A DNA stretch of 64,000 nucleotides. Source: Viscum album (taxonomy: Eukaryota; Streptophyta; Magnoliopsida; Santalales; Viscaceae). Positions 24,591-38,660 of this stretch are shown here, one piece after another. Below the pieces are notes generated by a model. That model ran no database searches. It was not told the DNA's origin and saw nothing but the letters and a program-made list of their open reading frames with translations. A program made the translations under genes and the position numbers. Location of the stretch: contig OY728165.1 of assembly GCA_963277665.1 (NCBI GenBank), forward strand, positions 1,759,284,772 through 1,759,348,771, read 5' to 3'. Within the stretch, counting starts at the first letter, position 1; every line of letters begins with the position of its first letter.

Positions 24591-26225
24591 TTAACCACTT
24601 ATAGTCTTATTCTAGTGATAATAATGTAAATATGCATTTGAATTTATTTCTGATAGTGTCAAATATTAGAATATTGTGATTGATCCTCAATTATAATACG
24701 TTTAATGATGCTACTAAAAATAACAGAAACTACATAATAGGATTGGTAAAATTATTAGATGTTTTATGGTATATAAATTCAAATATTAAACAATATAGGA
24801 GTAATAACTACCTAATATTTCATCTATAGCAAGTTTTAATACCAATAAAATGGCCATCATTGTCTTTTTTATGCAAATCATGCATGACATAGTAATATAT
24901 GTTGATATCAGCACACCCTTGTTTTCTTGTTGCCCTACACATCTACAGAATAATATTAATATGACTTGAATACAAATTGAAAGGTGTTTAAACTATATGC
25001 ACAATTAATTTTCATAGTTTAAACTAGTTGTAGAGTTCATTATGCATACAAATTAATTTGAATATAAATTTAAAGGTGTTTCTTTTATTGTGGTATGAGC
25101 AGTTTGAATGTAATATTCACTATATTTAAAATAATATACACACATAGATTAATAAATACAATTATAGTTATAAAAAAAACTCTGAAAATTCTTTGGAAAC
25201 ACAAGTAAAAAAACCCACTTTAGTGAAACATACCCTTAGGAAAGACAAGATCCATCGAATCCCATACCTACAACCTAGCTGCAAATAACGTCATGAAACA
25301 AAACACATTCAAAGATCCAGTCATACATGAGCTTATAAAATTTCCATGAACACTGAGTTGCGTAGAAAAAAAACACCAAAATGAATAAAAACATGGCTCT
25401 AAAAAAAGAATTACCTTTCATAATTTTTTCCTCTAAAGCTGAGTTGTCCATCACGAACATCATAGTTTAGGGCATTGAAAGGATCAAATGAACTATCATA
25501 ATATTTCAGACATCCTAAACAATCATTTCAGTTTTTTCTTAAATGATAATCAAAAGAAGCACATGATTATTGCTGTATACATGCGGTTATAACATGTTCC
25601 ATGTTTCACAAAAAGTGTGGGATTAAATATAATATGAAATTATTTTAAACAATATCTTGTGTAACATCATAAACCAAGAAAAACCCAATGGACAATAAAA
25701 AAATTCAAGAGTACATGCAAGAATGCAGTGAGATGACCAAACTTTATTATTAATGATCATAGGCTAGTATTGGAAAGGTGGAGAAAATAAAATCGTCTAG
25801 GAAAGATAATAATGGCATCATATAACATGTTCTACATTTTACTTTATGATAAATTTTATATAATGATTGGGTAAGGCCAATCCTTTATATCATGAAACTA
25901 CTAAACAATTGACCATTCAATTCAATATCTTTACATGACTTTTCATTACATAAGGTTCCATTAATGATCATTCTATCCCATTCAATGAAAAATTACAAAC
26001 ATGGCTCAAAAATTTGTATCAACATTCAAATAGAACACAAATGCAGGGAGTGGGGGGGGGATAAGAGGGGCATACAAACAAACAATTGATGAATACTCAA
26101 GTAGCTAAGAAATTCACAATTAATAAAAAACTACATATGCACAAAAATTGATAGAAAAATGTACATATGGATTAATTTTTTTCCACTAGAAATATTGTGA
26201 CCGCCTTTCTCACTGAATCTCCTAG
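24591..26225. other. CACTA interior, AT-rich, no gene seen
   Basis: Only short frames without recognisable domains are present. A run of G at 26050-26060 (GGGGGGGG) is the only composition break before the next C-rich tract. Confidence 0.3.
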
Positions 26226-26227
26226 TC

Positions 26228-26505
26228 GTGGGAAAACCACTACCCCCCACCTACACCCCACTACCCACTACAGCTAGCCCCACCCCCTACACCCAGCCCC
26301 CTACACTCAGTCCCCCCTTCCCCCACCCCACCCATGCACCCCCACCTACACCCCTACTACCCCTTCCACCTCCCCCTATACCCAGCCCTATCCCCAACAA
26401 CCAACGCCCCCCCAAAACCCTACCCCACCCCTGCACACAACCCCCTCCCCCTCCCCATGCACACGACCCCCTCCCCCTCTACGCCCTTCTACAAAGCTAC
26501 CTATA
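26228..26505 (+). repeat. Third C-rich tract
   Basis: The words match the other two C-rich tracts (CCCCCTACACCCAGCCCC type) with the same strand bias. The two proline-rich plus frames at 26228-26570 are composition artefacts. Confidence 0.75.
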
Positions 26506-29500
26506 AAACCAAAAAAAAATCCCTACCATGTATTCTATCATTCAGGGACTTTGGATCTCAAAAAACCTAACCAGTTCAATCAATAGAACAACTTCAGATT
26601 TCAAAAAATGCAAAATTTAGAAATAAAAACTGAAGAATATATTACTTTATTACCTACATTAATTTAGACTTGTCAATTCAATAATTTATGAAAAATAAAG
26701 AGATAATAAATTGAGTCCAATGTCACTATATGGGATATCATTTATATTTACATATTCTATGTTAGTAAGGGAATTCATTACTTATATGCATGACTAAGGA
26801 TTCTAATGTGAGATTTATGTAAATGAATGCGAAAATTAATGTAGATCTTTTCAGAAGAAAACAAATTTACCATTCTCATCCATACAAAAATTCAATTCGA
26901 TATTTTAATGTATATACATACGTCTCCCTACCAGTAGTATGTGTCATTATAGTTGACCTAAGTGAGAGATAAAAATGTTGGCCTTCCCTTAGGTGTAACA
27001 TAAAAAAATCAACTTTAACATTAAAACACACCCTTAAACATGGGTTATTTCATTTAAAAATGAATGGATAGATAAAAACATTCATGCATCATCAAAAATA
27101 TTTTAAACGAGCCCCATATTCATGTAATTTAATATTTACTGTGGGTAAAATTTTAATTCAAATTGGGAATGTTTTTTAAAGAAAACCACTTCATCTCTAA
27201 GAATTAAAGAAATCATTTAGATAATTTATATAAAACTATCATGGTTATCAAATATTGGTATAAATATACTAGAAGATGAATTTAATAAACTAAATCACTT
27301 CATGAGTTTTTTCAATAAAATAATTACCTATAAACACCTACTGCATACAATGTTGAACAAGTCAGAACATGACTCGTAAAAATGAAAAGGTTATTTTGGT
27401 AAAATAAATAAATTTAAAATGAACTGAAAAATAATATACACTATATTAGATTAATATCAAACCCTAAATTTTACCCACATTGTGATTAGGGTTCTCATAA
27501 AAAATAAAAATGAGGGAAATTGAAGTAAAATGACCAAGAGACCACCCTTGGGATTTAGGTAATGTCTTCTGTATCAAATTTCATCGATTACTGTTTTGGA
27601 TTTTTATGGTGTTCCCTCATTTAATTTTGAATGATGAGTTAACTGGATTATACTTTATCGATTTAGTTGGAATACCTCCATCGTAATCTATTGGTTATAA
27701 TACTACCATTATTCAAAATTTCAAGGATTGTTCCTTGAGTTTAGACTAGAAAAATGGATTATGAAGAATGGAAAGGCTCACCTATGAGTTTTATTAAGAC
27801 AGAATGCTATATTTATTCTTCACGTAACTTTTTCATGTAAATCAAATAATTGACAAGTCATTATTCAAAATTATATATCATTTTTCATCATTTTAATTTA
27901 ATTAAGATTTACCAATTTATTATAGTCAAATATTACCATGGTAAGTAAAATAAAATAATTTAAAAAATAATTAACATCTTAAATAAAATAATATTAGTTT
28001 ATAAACTTTTTTGAAATCTCAAATTCTCATTTTTATAATAATTTAATAAAACAAAAAAATTATTAATCAAATAATTTCTTAATTATCTAATGTATATTTT
28101 CTTATATTATTCCCATTCACTCAACCAACAATTACATATATGTTTAGTTTTAGGAAGACCACATTTATTGGTATTTGTGTTAACCCACATAAAAAGAAAT
28201 ATCCCGAGATGAAATTAAATTATATAGGGTATCATGAGGCCTGTCTACAAACATTAAAATATTGGAGTCTTGCACCCTATATAATATATATACAATATAA
28301 CTTACCCTATTTTTTGGATCATCTTTAATGAGGTCCTAAAATAAATAGATCATTTTTTCATACGTCTTGATAAAATTTTCCATGGTAATATTCCCTTCAT
28401 TAAATACCAAGGAATTTTTTTTTGATATTGTTTCTTGATCCACTATTTTTATTCCAGAGATGTATGAAATTCTTTCATTTGATTTTATATTCAATAAATA
28501 TCCTATGGTGAAGGATTGATGGTTAATTTCTCTATCTATTCCTTATAATATATAATAAAATCAAAATTATATTTTGGATCAGTTCCATCTTTTCATCTGT
28601 GGTCCAACTAAAATACCTTAAATGTGTTTACTATAGTAGAATGCTTTACCTTAGAGAATATTTTAGGTTTAAGTTCTTTGTATAGTATTGTCTTTGACAA
28701 TTGGAGTTAGGTAAAATTATATATAATCCTACCTTCATATTCTCCCTTCATTCTTAGTTTGGATTTGATCTTCTAAGGCCATTGAATCTTGATTAGGAAC
28801 GTCACTTAGAATAGGGTGTCTAGGTTCAAGGGATTCATTATCCATCCCCTCAATGCTAGTAAATGTTCCCATTGATATTATTACTATTGGTTTCGGAAAA
28901 GATAATATTCCTTACACTTTCATAACTTCTTCCCTTTTTTATACATTTTTTTATCATTTAATGTTTCTTTATTCAAATTATATTTCTTCTTCAGACATGG
29001 GTAATACATAATACATATATTGAGGATATCACACCCCATAATGGTGGGGGGAATACCAACCCTATCTAATCTATAAGTAGATGATCTTATTACCCAAACC
29101 AATGGGGAAAATTTATAACCCTTTTTAGTAACGGTGAGATGAAATTATTCCCTGATGTAAATTTACCATCAAATAGGGATTCTATTTACCAATAATTATT
29201 AATAGATAAGAATTTTTACTATAATGATGATAGGATCAATTAAGATAGATTCGACACATGCCCCATGTCTATCTTCATCAGTATCTCCACCATCATGTCC
29301 AATGAGTAAGGTCACTTTTATGGTACTGGTTATATGTAAAAATAGAATCTTGAATGAAGATTCTAGGTCTCCATAATATCTTTGTGTAGGTATAATATTC
29401 CTTCCCAAGGATAACATCATATATCCCTTAAGAAATTGATAGACCATGTACAAAACCCAAAAAGGGAAGTAGAAATATGAATATAATATGTGTGGAGTGG

Positions 29501-32430
29501 TGAACATGGTGTGTAGCATCCATAGGGATAGTTGGAAGGTTCTCCATATTCATAGGTCATGTTCTTTCAATGAAAAATTGAATGTGGTATTAAACCTCAT
29601 AGTTTGTGAGGTTACTTGGGATTCTTGGGTTTATATTCCCTATACACAAATAAAATATCTAGATATGGGTAACATATTGTATTATTTAACCACAAAATGT
29701 GTGGTATTTAACATATCCTAGAATCCCTAGATATTATAACTACTAAAGTACATGATGTATGTTCTTTTTAACTATACGCCATGTAGTTGGGTTCTAATAT
29801 CTAAACATTACTCTAGTCCTCGATTCATTTCTACTTCCTATTATTTTTCTTCATATATCACTTGAATTTCCATTGGACATGCTAAACATGATAATTCCAC
29901 CTATGTAAAGTGGTTTTTATCCTATGGTACCTGGATTGATGATTTGTATCATAATCTTGTCGATGTGCATATTGTTATTCATGAAGAAACCCCAAATCCA
30001 GACTCCCCTATCCCATTTTTTCTTATCCTATAATCCATCCTCACACTATAATCCTACATGGAGAACACACAATGTAAATATATGGAACCTACTTTAATAA
30101 GGGAATAAAATAAATCTGTGATATTATTTGAATCATCAGTTAAAATCTAAAGTTAGTGATGAACATGTAAAGAATGATGGGAGAAATAGAATAATCCACA
30201 CGAATTGAAATGTTGATGGTGTATGATCAGGAATCATCTATGTTCGCATACAATAAATAAATAAGGAAGTAAATTATAGTCCCAATATCTATTATCCAAA
30301 TATCATAATTTCAACCAAATATCAAAAGTTAAAAAGACCATCACCTACCTAAATATTGATTCAGTTTAAAGAAAATTATTCGATATTCAAATCAAGAAAA
30401 AATGCGGATAAATCCATATATATAAATTCCCTACCATGATGGGGAAATGATGTTGATATTATTCTACTTCACAACCAAGGTACTTTTTATCGACATCATA
30501 AAAAAACTGATATTTTATACCTGATTTGTCATCACCACCAATCCCTCACTCCATTTTCTTCTTCTTCACCTTCTAAGGTTCATGTGGAAATAGTATAACT
30601 AACCCTAGGGAGATTTCATAATATGGATTAAATAAAAAAATTCATGGGGTTCTTAGTATAAAAACCAATTAATTAAATAATTAAATTATTTAATTAATCA
30701 TATCATGACCGAAAACCCCCAAGAGTCCTAATTAAAATGAATCTTAAGCCATGAATATGGTAAAATTCACATTACAGATTGAATCCCTATCATGGTTTCT
30801 CAATATGAGACTGTATTTAAGATATATTAAAAAATTTAAAAAACATACAATGCAAGGAATAAAAATAATGTAGTATATTTTTATATTATTTCTGAAGATC
30901 CTTAACACACTATTTTATATGAAAAAGTAGACTAGGGGTAAACATCACAATATAGTACCAAGGAACATTCAAATTTTTATTTGGGAAGTTATATACTACA
31001 GTAAAATTACCTTTTTACACCTAATAATGCCTTAATAATTTTTTTAAACACAATATTCATCCAAGTATCATCCAATGAAAACTTATGTCAATAAGCCTCT
31101 CTACTGGTTTCCACTACCTGCATAACAACCCCTATCTTAGAGTATGTTAGAATGGATTCCTATAATGTGATGGGTCGCTCTGTAATAGTAATTCTAGAAA
31201 TCCGTGAAGAAATTCCTACCCTATTTTGTGAATTAGATGTAGAAACCGTCCCACATAAAAGAGTGGTATCATTAACACTTGGCAAAACTCATTATAGAGG
31301 AGGCTAGTGAGATTCTCTCCCCCCTCTTCCTAGCCCATGAGGTAGAACTACTAACAAAAGATCCTTTCGCCTAAGTGAGGAAAAATTTAACCTAGAATTT
31401 TATAAATGATCCTCCATTACTCCATTTCATAATGGGATTCACAACAAATAGCGAATATCCTTTCTATATTAACTCCTACAATATATCTGAAGGAGGATTA
31501 ATAGAGCCCCCATACAAAACGGGATTCCTAGACACACTACACCATAATTAATTATCGAATTCACTACAAAACTGGTAAAAAAATTCTAGGGGGATCCTTT
31601 CCACCCCTTTTAATCGTTCCAACGCCACTACCCAGCTCGCAAAGCTGTGGAAGAGCATCCATACTTAGCTCCAGAACAATATCAGATAATTCTAATTCAA
31701 GCGTCGAATAAGTAATAAACTCGATAGGACCATCAAAATTCAAAGACAAATGGAAAGGAAGTATATATCTAACAACAATATGAATTTTGAGACATCAATC
31801 CATGTGATTCTCTAAAAGTTCAAAGTGATAAAAATACATTCTATTATCATCATAAAAAATCGTAGGGATAACACTAGTACCCTAATAAAAACTAAACTAA
31901 ATGAAATCTAGGAGAGTTTGAAATAGTCTTGATTAAACACATAATCTAGCTTGAATGGGTTTCTTCCTTGTCATTTCCAAAAAATCAGCCTTTAAGAACA
32001 CCTTGAATGCATCATGAACATGCTTCAGAACACTGAAATTATGGGAATAGAGCTGAATTCTAAGTAATGAAATAATGAAGATTCAAAAGGAATATATTTC
32101 AATGAATAAATCACCAGATTCCATCACATATGAAAATAATATAAAGGCTGAAAAGAATGAAAGATATGAGGCCAAAAAACCACAAATTCATCTTCATCCA
32201 CTCATCTAATAGAAAAAGAGTGGGGCCTAATGTTCCCTAGAATCACCTATTTACCCCAAACCTCACACTAGGTTTTCTTGTTGCTCAAATACCTAAATTG
32301 AAGTTTGTAATAAGCTTTATATTAAAATCAGGATATTTTTTGAGATGATATCTCAAAAAAGCAACTCAATAGAAGAGATCTCAACCACTGGAAAAATAGG
32401 GAGAAGAAATTTCATACATTGATGTCGGAG
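26506..32430. other. CACTA interior, mostly AT-rich, no recognised gene
   Basis: About 5.9 kb without a supported gene. The longest frames (29199-29519 minus, 106 codons; 29488-29721 plus; 31564-31749 minus) have no domain I recognise. The minus frame at 31564 has balanced codon composition and could be a decayed exon, but this is a guess. Confidence 0.3.
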
Positions 32431-32850
32431 TTAGGGGAAGGAAGGCAGAGGCTGATATGAGATGGTTCCGGAGCTGGGGGAAATTGAGGTGGAGGCCAAG
32501 GCATGGAGGAGAGGGAGCCGAGGGGGGGATGTCCCTGGAGCTGGGGGTAGGGAGGTGGAGGCCAGGATGTTGAGTATGAGGCGAAGGCTGGGGGGGAGGT
32601 CGGGAGTGGAGGCAGAGGCCGGTGAGGGGAGGTGATGGTTAGGACTCAGTGGTTGGATGGCCAAGAGGTGGAGGTTGGTGAGGGGAGAAGAGGGTTGAGT
32701 AGAGGAGGTCGGGTGGATGGGAGGCGGTGGTCGGGGATGGGATGAGAGGGTTGGGAGTCGGGGAATTGAGAAAGACGAAGAGGGTGATGGAAGCAAGGGT
32801 ATGGGGGAGCACGATGGGAGAGTGGAAAAGTGCGGTGGAAGAGGGGAGGA
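32430..32850 (-). repeat. G-rich tract near right end of CACTA element
   Basis: The plus strand is G/A-rich (GGGAGGTGGAGGCC, GGTGAGGGGAGG), so the C-rich strand is minus: the mirror image of the C-rich tracts near the left end. Minus frames here (32431-32856 and two others) encode Pro/Ser-rich low-complexity sequence and are not credible genes. Confidence 0.7.
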
Positions 32851-32983
32851 GCACAATGGTATTTAAAGAATTGGGTATAGGTTTCCCACATCTTTATTAA
32901 AACCATGTGAATAGATAATAAAAAAAGAGATATCATCACGGTTTAGAAAAACCATGGGGATAGATACATGGGGAAAGATCCAC

Positions 32984-32995
32984 ATTCCAGTAGTG
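32984..32995 (-). repeat. Right terminal inverted repeat of CACTA element
   Basis: ATTCCAGTAGTG is the reverse complement of the left end. Confidence 0.85.
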
Positions 32996-32998
32996 TTA
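32996..32998. repeat. Right target-site duplication of CACTA element (TTA)
   Basis: TTA directly after GTAGTG matches 20618-20620. Confidence 0.85.
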
Positions 32999-35900
32999 AG
33001 TACTCAAGGAACTGAAAGAACAGTTGTAATAAAAACATCGATTATTTCCCACTTTAATCGAATGTCCTTTTTATTACATACCAATGTATTGAAAAAATGT
33101 TATCAATAATTTTTTTAATATTCTAATATGATTTTTTAATTTCATTTCTACCCATATTTTAAATTTTTAAAACCTATTTAAAAGGAAACTTATGTCCATT
33201 TTCTGAATGATGTACTTATTTATTTTTATAGTAAATGTGAAATGACTATTTATTTTAATATACACGATGTTAAGGGAATTTACCACTATCATGACCAATA
33301 ATTGATTTGAGTATTCCTTATCAAGTTTCCATGGTTATTTTCAAAAAAATTGTTCCTTAATATTTTTGAATGTTTTATTTTTTAATACATGATTACAAAA
33401 TTAAAAAGCTTCTCTATCAAGAAATATTCTAGGGTTCATTTAAGGAAAATATTATTTTAAGATATAATCATTTTATGTTACCTATAATTTAATATTTCTA
33501 TTATCTATTGATACTATATTTATTATTTCATTATCTGGTTTATCATTTTGATGATTAAGTATTGAGGAATCCCATTTTATTTTCCATCGGTTATGTTATG
33601 ATGAATGATTCCTTGATCTTATGGAATACATTAAATTGATTAATAATTATATAATTTGTGGGACCAAAACATTTATGTACATATAATTAATTAATTTAAG
33701 ATTAATTTCATATGAGCTCAAATTTTACAGGATATTTTATGCCAAGAATGAAAGAGAGGTGACATTGGAGTTTATCAGAAGTCTGATGAAAGTGAAGAAG
33801 TACTTATCTAAATCCTAGAATGTTATGAATGTATTATTTTGTATAAATTACATAATAATTATTTTATTATGTTTATAAAAAACATTATTTCTATATTTTT
33901 TGAAATTATATTATCAAAATTTTATGATCCCATGCTATATGTTCTATAATACCTTTATGATTCATATCTTATAAATAGAAAATCATTATTCTATGACTCA
34001 TGTTTTTTTATAAAAGATTTTTTTTCATGGTTTTAAGAGGTTGATATGATATTATCATAACCTTATTACCATGTTATTCTTAAGTTAGCATTGATGTCTC
34101 ACTTTCTTACCCTTATTGATAATTTTATCCCAGAATTTCTTATGTTTATATTTCAAAGTATATGAATAAATATTTCAAATATGATATGTCTAAGAAACAT
34201 TATAGTTGTGAATATCTAATATGGAGATGTTGTATATATATTATGAATAAGTTTTTTTATCCAATATTCTTATTACAGTACACCTATATGATTATAGAAT
34301 GTATTATAAGTTTATGTATTTAAAATTTATCTAGCAACATGGGATATTTATATATGAAAACTATGGGTCACTATATAATGGACTTAGTCTTATAATGTTC
34401 CGAAAATATTACAACCCTTTATCCTAATTGATTATAATTATGTTATCACTAAAAAATATATCAACCGTAGTGGTTATATGTAACATTTATCTTACTTCAT
34501 AAAAATATATAATGCCTTTTTTCTAAAATAGAATTTTCATCGAAACATATGTTAATATTAAGAGAATCATATACCATGATCATCTATTAAAACAAAATAA
34601 ATGTCTCTTGAAGTATCCTTAATCATCTTAAACTCCCATTACATAAACCATCAAAATATGATCAGTTTAGTTAAACTTTTGATCATCCATAAATTTATAA
34701 ACCTTGAAATAAAATACTACATCCACATAACTGTTAAACCCATATATGTAGACACGTCAATTGCCTAACCTCCTTCATAAACCTTTAACAATGATTTTCA
34801 AATTTTTCATAAAACATTACATCATATAGAAAATATGAATCACTTCCTAATGTTCATCAACATAAATATAATAATCTTCCAAATTATGAAAAACTAAAAA
34901 TGTATGTTTAATTAATAACTCTTATATGTTATGTGGTGTTTACTCATCCTCACTAACATTGAATATTTATATGGTAAGTTTTTTTATATGTAGATACTGA
35001 TACCCTTTCATAGATTTCCTCCTTGTGAATGTATTTTCATCATGCCCAAACATCGAAAATTTAAAATATTTAGTTGATATCTTATGAAGGAATTTTTTCC
35101 CATACATTATATTAACTTAACCCTTCAATTTACCTTATCCATATATTTCTCTATTCCCTCCTTTTCCACAAATAAATTAACTTCATATTCCTTTGAGATA
35201 TTTATATGGGTACTTCTTCAAACATTATTGACATGAAGGAATCATAATCATTTATTCTTTATAAGATTTATCACAAGATCTTCCATGTAACTCAATTTTT
35301 CTCTTACTTTGTGTGTTAATAATCCTTCATTGCTTTGAGTCATTAATCACAACTCGATATAACATTTTAATAATAAAAGTTATAGTTATCATTAAATATT
35401 ATATATTAGTTTTTCCCTCTCAAAAAACCACCACATTGTATTTCACATCAAATATTAACTTGGATCTTGTTAGTTAAAAACAATTTTAAAAACCAAATTT
35501 TCAAGTATGAATATATCAAATAAAGTCAAAATAAATCACAATTTTAATTGGATAAAAACTAAAATATCCTTAATTGTATCATCTTATATTCAGTACTTTT
35601 AGTTCAATTAAAAATAAACACAATTCTCTATAACATAATAAACATTATGGTTAGAGAATACTTATAAATTATAATCATATTACCCTTTAAAGTTTTCCCA
35701 TAAAAATATATCATAATATGTAACATTTTATAAATCTATTAACAGATACAAAACATGAACCTTAGGACCCATACACCCAAATCTGTTGCTAAAATAATAC
35801 TCTTTAACTATTGGATTTGTTACTAACTATTGTGGCCCAAATTTTATACATTCATAATTACATTTTATAAAAAAAACTGATTCAATTACATTTCTATGAT

Positions 35901-38099
35901 CGTTTTAGTTAATATTTTTAGAGAATTTTAAAAAATATTTTACAATAAAGTGTACATGTATATATTGTTTCTATTTTTTTTTCAAAAAAATGTATTATTA
36001 TTATTAGTCTCATATTTCATTCATGAAATTGTTTCATCATTTATGATATCCCATAATAGACCTTTCTATATATCATAATCATAATTAGGACTTTTAAAAA
36101 ATATTCAAAACATAGGATCAGAAAATTTTCTTTCTAATGAATATAAAAATAAAGTAAAATATTTTAGTCATTTAGAAAACATTAAAACCCATATAAATGT
36201 TTTTAATTTTTACATAATATTCTTCAAGATAAAAATAATCACTTATTTACTCATAAGATGAACCTTATTGATAAATTATTTTCATAAAACATTTCATTTG
36301 AATTCATAATGGAAAAAAGAATATATTTCAAGACCGTTTATAAAAACCATGAAAATATTTTGTTGAAAACAATGATTTCACCTTAGAAGATAAAAAACAT
36401 TCCATTAAATTATAATATATTTTTATTTAAATTACTCAAATAAAATATTTCCATAAAATTATTTTTAAAATTTAAACATGAAATATACACAATGGTAATG
36501 TGATAAGTATATAAATGTTTTATATAACTAATAAACTGTGAATCAAATATATCCATGGACATAATCATAGTAATAAAATGGAAATTATAACAAATTTCAT
36601 AATGATGGAATGCATATTTCTAGATGTTATAATCTTATAATAATGGAATATCAACCAATAAATCATATGCATAATCAAGGAATCTCATTCATACACTAAA
36701 AAATGGAGTATCAACTAATAAATATTACATAATATAATGGCCAGTGAATCAATATATCATTAGTAAGTGTGTATACATACACAAAATACTCATAATTATT
36801 TTTATCATGAGACATACCAATGCCTCGATGGGCTATCAATCATTAGACCCCATATATCACATACATATGTCTAATTAATTCTTTATATATTTAATAAAAA
36901 ATATCAATATTAATTATAAATTGATAAATATTCATATTGAATCAAGAATATAAATCATCAATATTTCCCAAGTAAATGAAATAACATTCTCTGTAAACTT
37001 CTTTCAAGTCACACTGTATTTAGTGATGAGTATATAATTCAGAAAATATTTAGAAAAATAATTATAGAAAACACATATTCAAATAATTAATTATGGTTAA
37101 AGAAGAATCAATATTAATATCTAAAACAAATCCCCTGGGTCTTTGAAGCCTGGTGTGTAGTTTGGCTCAATAGTTTTGCATTGAACAAAGATAGAGTTAA
37201 CACTCAACCAATCATTTCTAGTTTTATTTTTGATAAATTCATGTGTGATATTTTTTGTATAAAATTTTATATATCCATACTAGGAAACAATTTACTAGAA
37301 ACCACCACTATTTACCTTACCAAATAATTTTATGCTGACACATATGAAAATTAAATTTAGAACAACATTAAAAATATTACTTGAAAATCAGGATAAAATA
37401 AAATTTTATTTTGGTATATTTTAATAAATAAATATTTATATAATAATAGGAGTAGAATATTATTTTAAAACACATTAAAAATAAAATGAAAATATTTATA
37501 ATCAATTATTTATATGATGATGGGAATGTTTTTCAAGCATGAAACAGTAGAAAACATTCTTTTTCCGCTTTTTTATATGATGTAAAATGTGTGTCATACA
37601 GAAAACATTTGAAAAGATTTATTTTAATCATTTTTAATGAAACAAATTATATAAAAATTTAATTATTTAAACATTTATGAATAGATAAACTTCTATAAAT
37701 TTCTTTAGAACATATAACTACAGGAAATTTTTAAAAACGTTTAATCAATTTTAAACCAAAATTAATTCTTACATCGAGTCACAATTCATTTTGAAAATTA
37801 GCTACCATCAAGGATAATAATATTACATTAATTTTTTAATTTATTAATAAATCGTTTAATATTTATTCCATTAATATAATTTATTTTAGATAATTAATCG
37901 CCTTTGTTATTTATCTACAAAATAGGCGTTTATCACATTGGTCATTTTTGGATTCATTCAGTTTTTAATTTCAAAAACAGAATCATTCAGTTGATCTTGG
38001 TGAAAGGGTTATGGATACTTTATCTCCTGGGAATTTAAATGTTTATACATTTCATGTTTATACAATTAATTTAATATTTTAACCCTCAATGTTTGGCGT
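32999..38099. other. AT-rich stretch, no gene seen
   Basis: About 5.1 kb of strongly AT-biased sequence with no open frame worth reporting. 33730-33830 is less AT-rich (GAATGAAAGAGAGGTGACATTGG) and resembles the region near the end of Tekay-type LTRs, so it may be the continuation of an old LTR interrupted by the CACTA insertion. Confidence 0.3.
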
Positions 38100-38660
38100 T
38101 CACGAAAAATTCCTTACGTCATTTCATTGAGACGAAACATCATACGTATGCATGAGTGACATATTCATTTTTTTAATGGGCGAAGTGGAAATAAAGAACA
38201 TAATTACATCACATTATTAAAAAATAGTAATATTATTAATATTATATTTATTCATTAAATCTATCATTATGAAAATCCATTTTTGTGGATATAAAAAATG
38301 AATCACATCTCTTTGTGGAGGTGGTAGTCCATATGTATGCATGAGTGACATTATCATTTTTTAATAGATGGAGCAAAAAAAAGTTATATAATATATCAAA
38401 TTTATAGAATACTAATTATGTCATAAATATTTTATATATTTATTATTTTATATTTATAACCATCCATTTTAGTGGGTTGATGAAAAAAGAATTACATCAC
38501 AACATAGAGACGATGGACCATAGATACACCTGAGAAATGATTTCATATTCCATATGATGGAAATGAGGTGGAAAATTATTAAAAACTTAATATATAAATT
38601 TTATATATATATATATTTAATATACTGATATAATTCTTAATATTTTTATAGATTATTTGG
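38100..38660 (-). repeat. 189-bp-period repeat, minus orientation
   Basis: CATACGTATGCATGAGTGAC starts at 38141, CATATGTATGCATGAGTGAC at 38330 and CATAGATACACCTGAGAAAT at 38519. Both steps are exactly 189 bp. It is the reverse complement of the motif at 19530 and 19720. Shared neighbours include ATTACATCACA and TCATTTTTTAAT. Confidence 0.7.

Larger units (their letters stand above)
20621..32995. mobile_element. CACTA (En/Spm-type) DNA transposon, 12.4 kb
   Basis: The ends are CACTACTGGAAT (20621-20632) and its reverse complement ATTCCAGTAGTG (32984-32995), flanked by TTA on both sides. The left subterminal zone (20640-21020) holds many inverted copies of a TACCCACGGTTT word, typical of transposase-binding subterminal repeats. 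The interior contains C-rich tracts at the left, a G-rich tract at the right and long AT-rich stretches. I could not recognise a TNP2-type transposase or TNPA-like gene. The frames present are short or arise from proline-coding C-rich repeats. It is probably non-autonomous or badly decayed, and other insertions may be nested within it. Confidence 0.85.

Noticed and set aside
29199..29519. Transposase exon in the CACTA element
   Set aside because: A 106-codon minus frame without the conserved TNP2 motifs; its composition follows the local AT bias.
32431..32856. 141-codon Pro/Ser-rich minus ORF and two overlapping ones
   Set aside because: They are produced by the G-rich tract at the right end of the CACTA element; no conserved motif.
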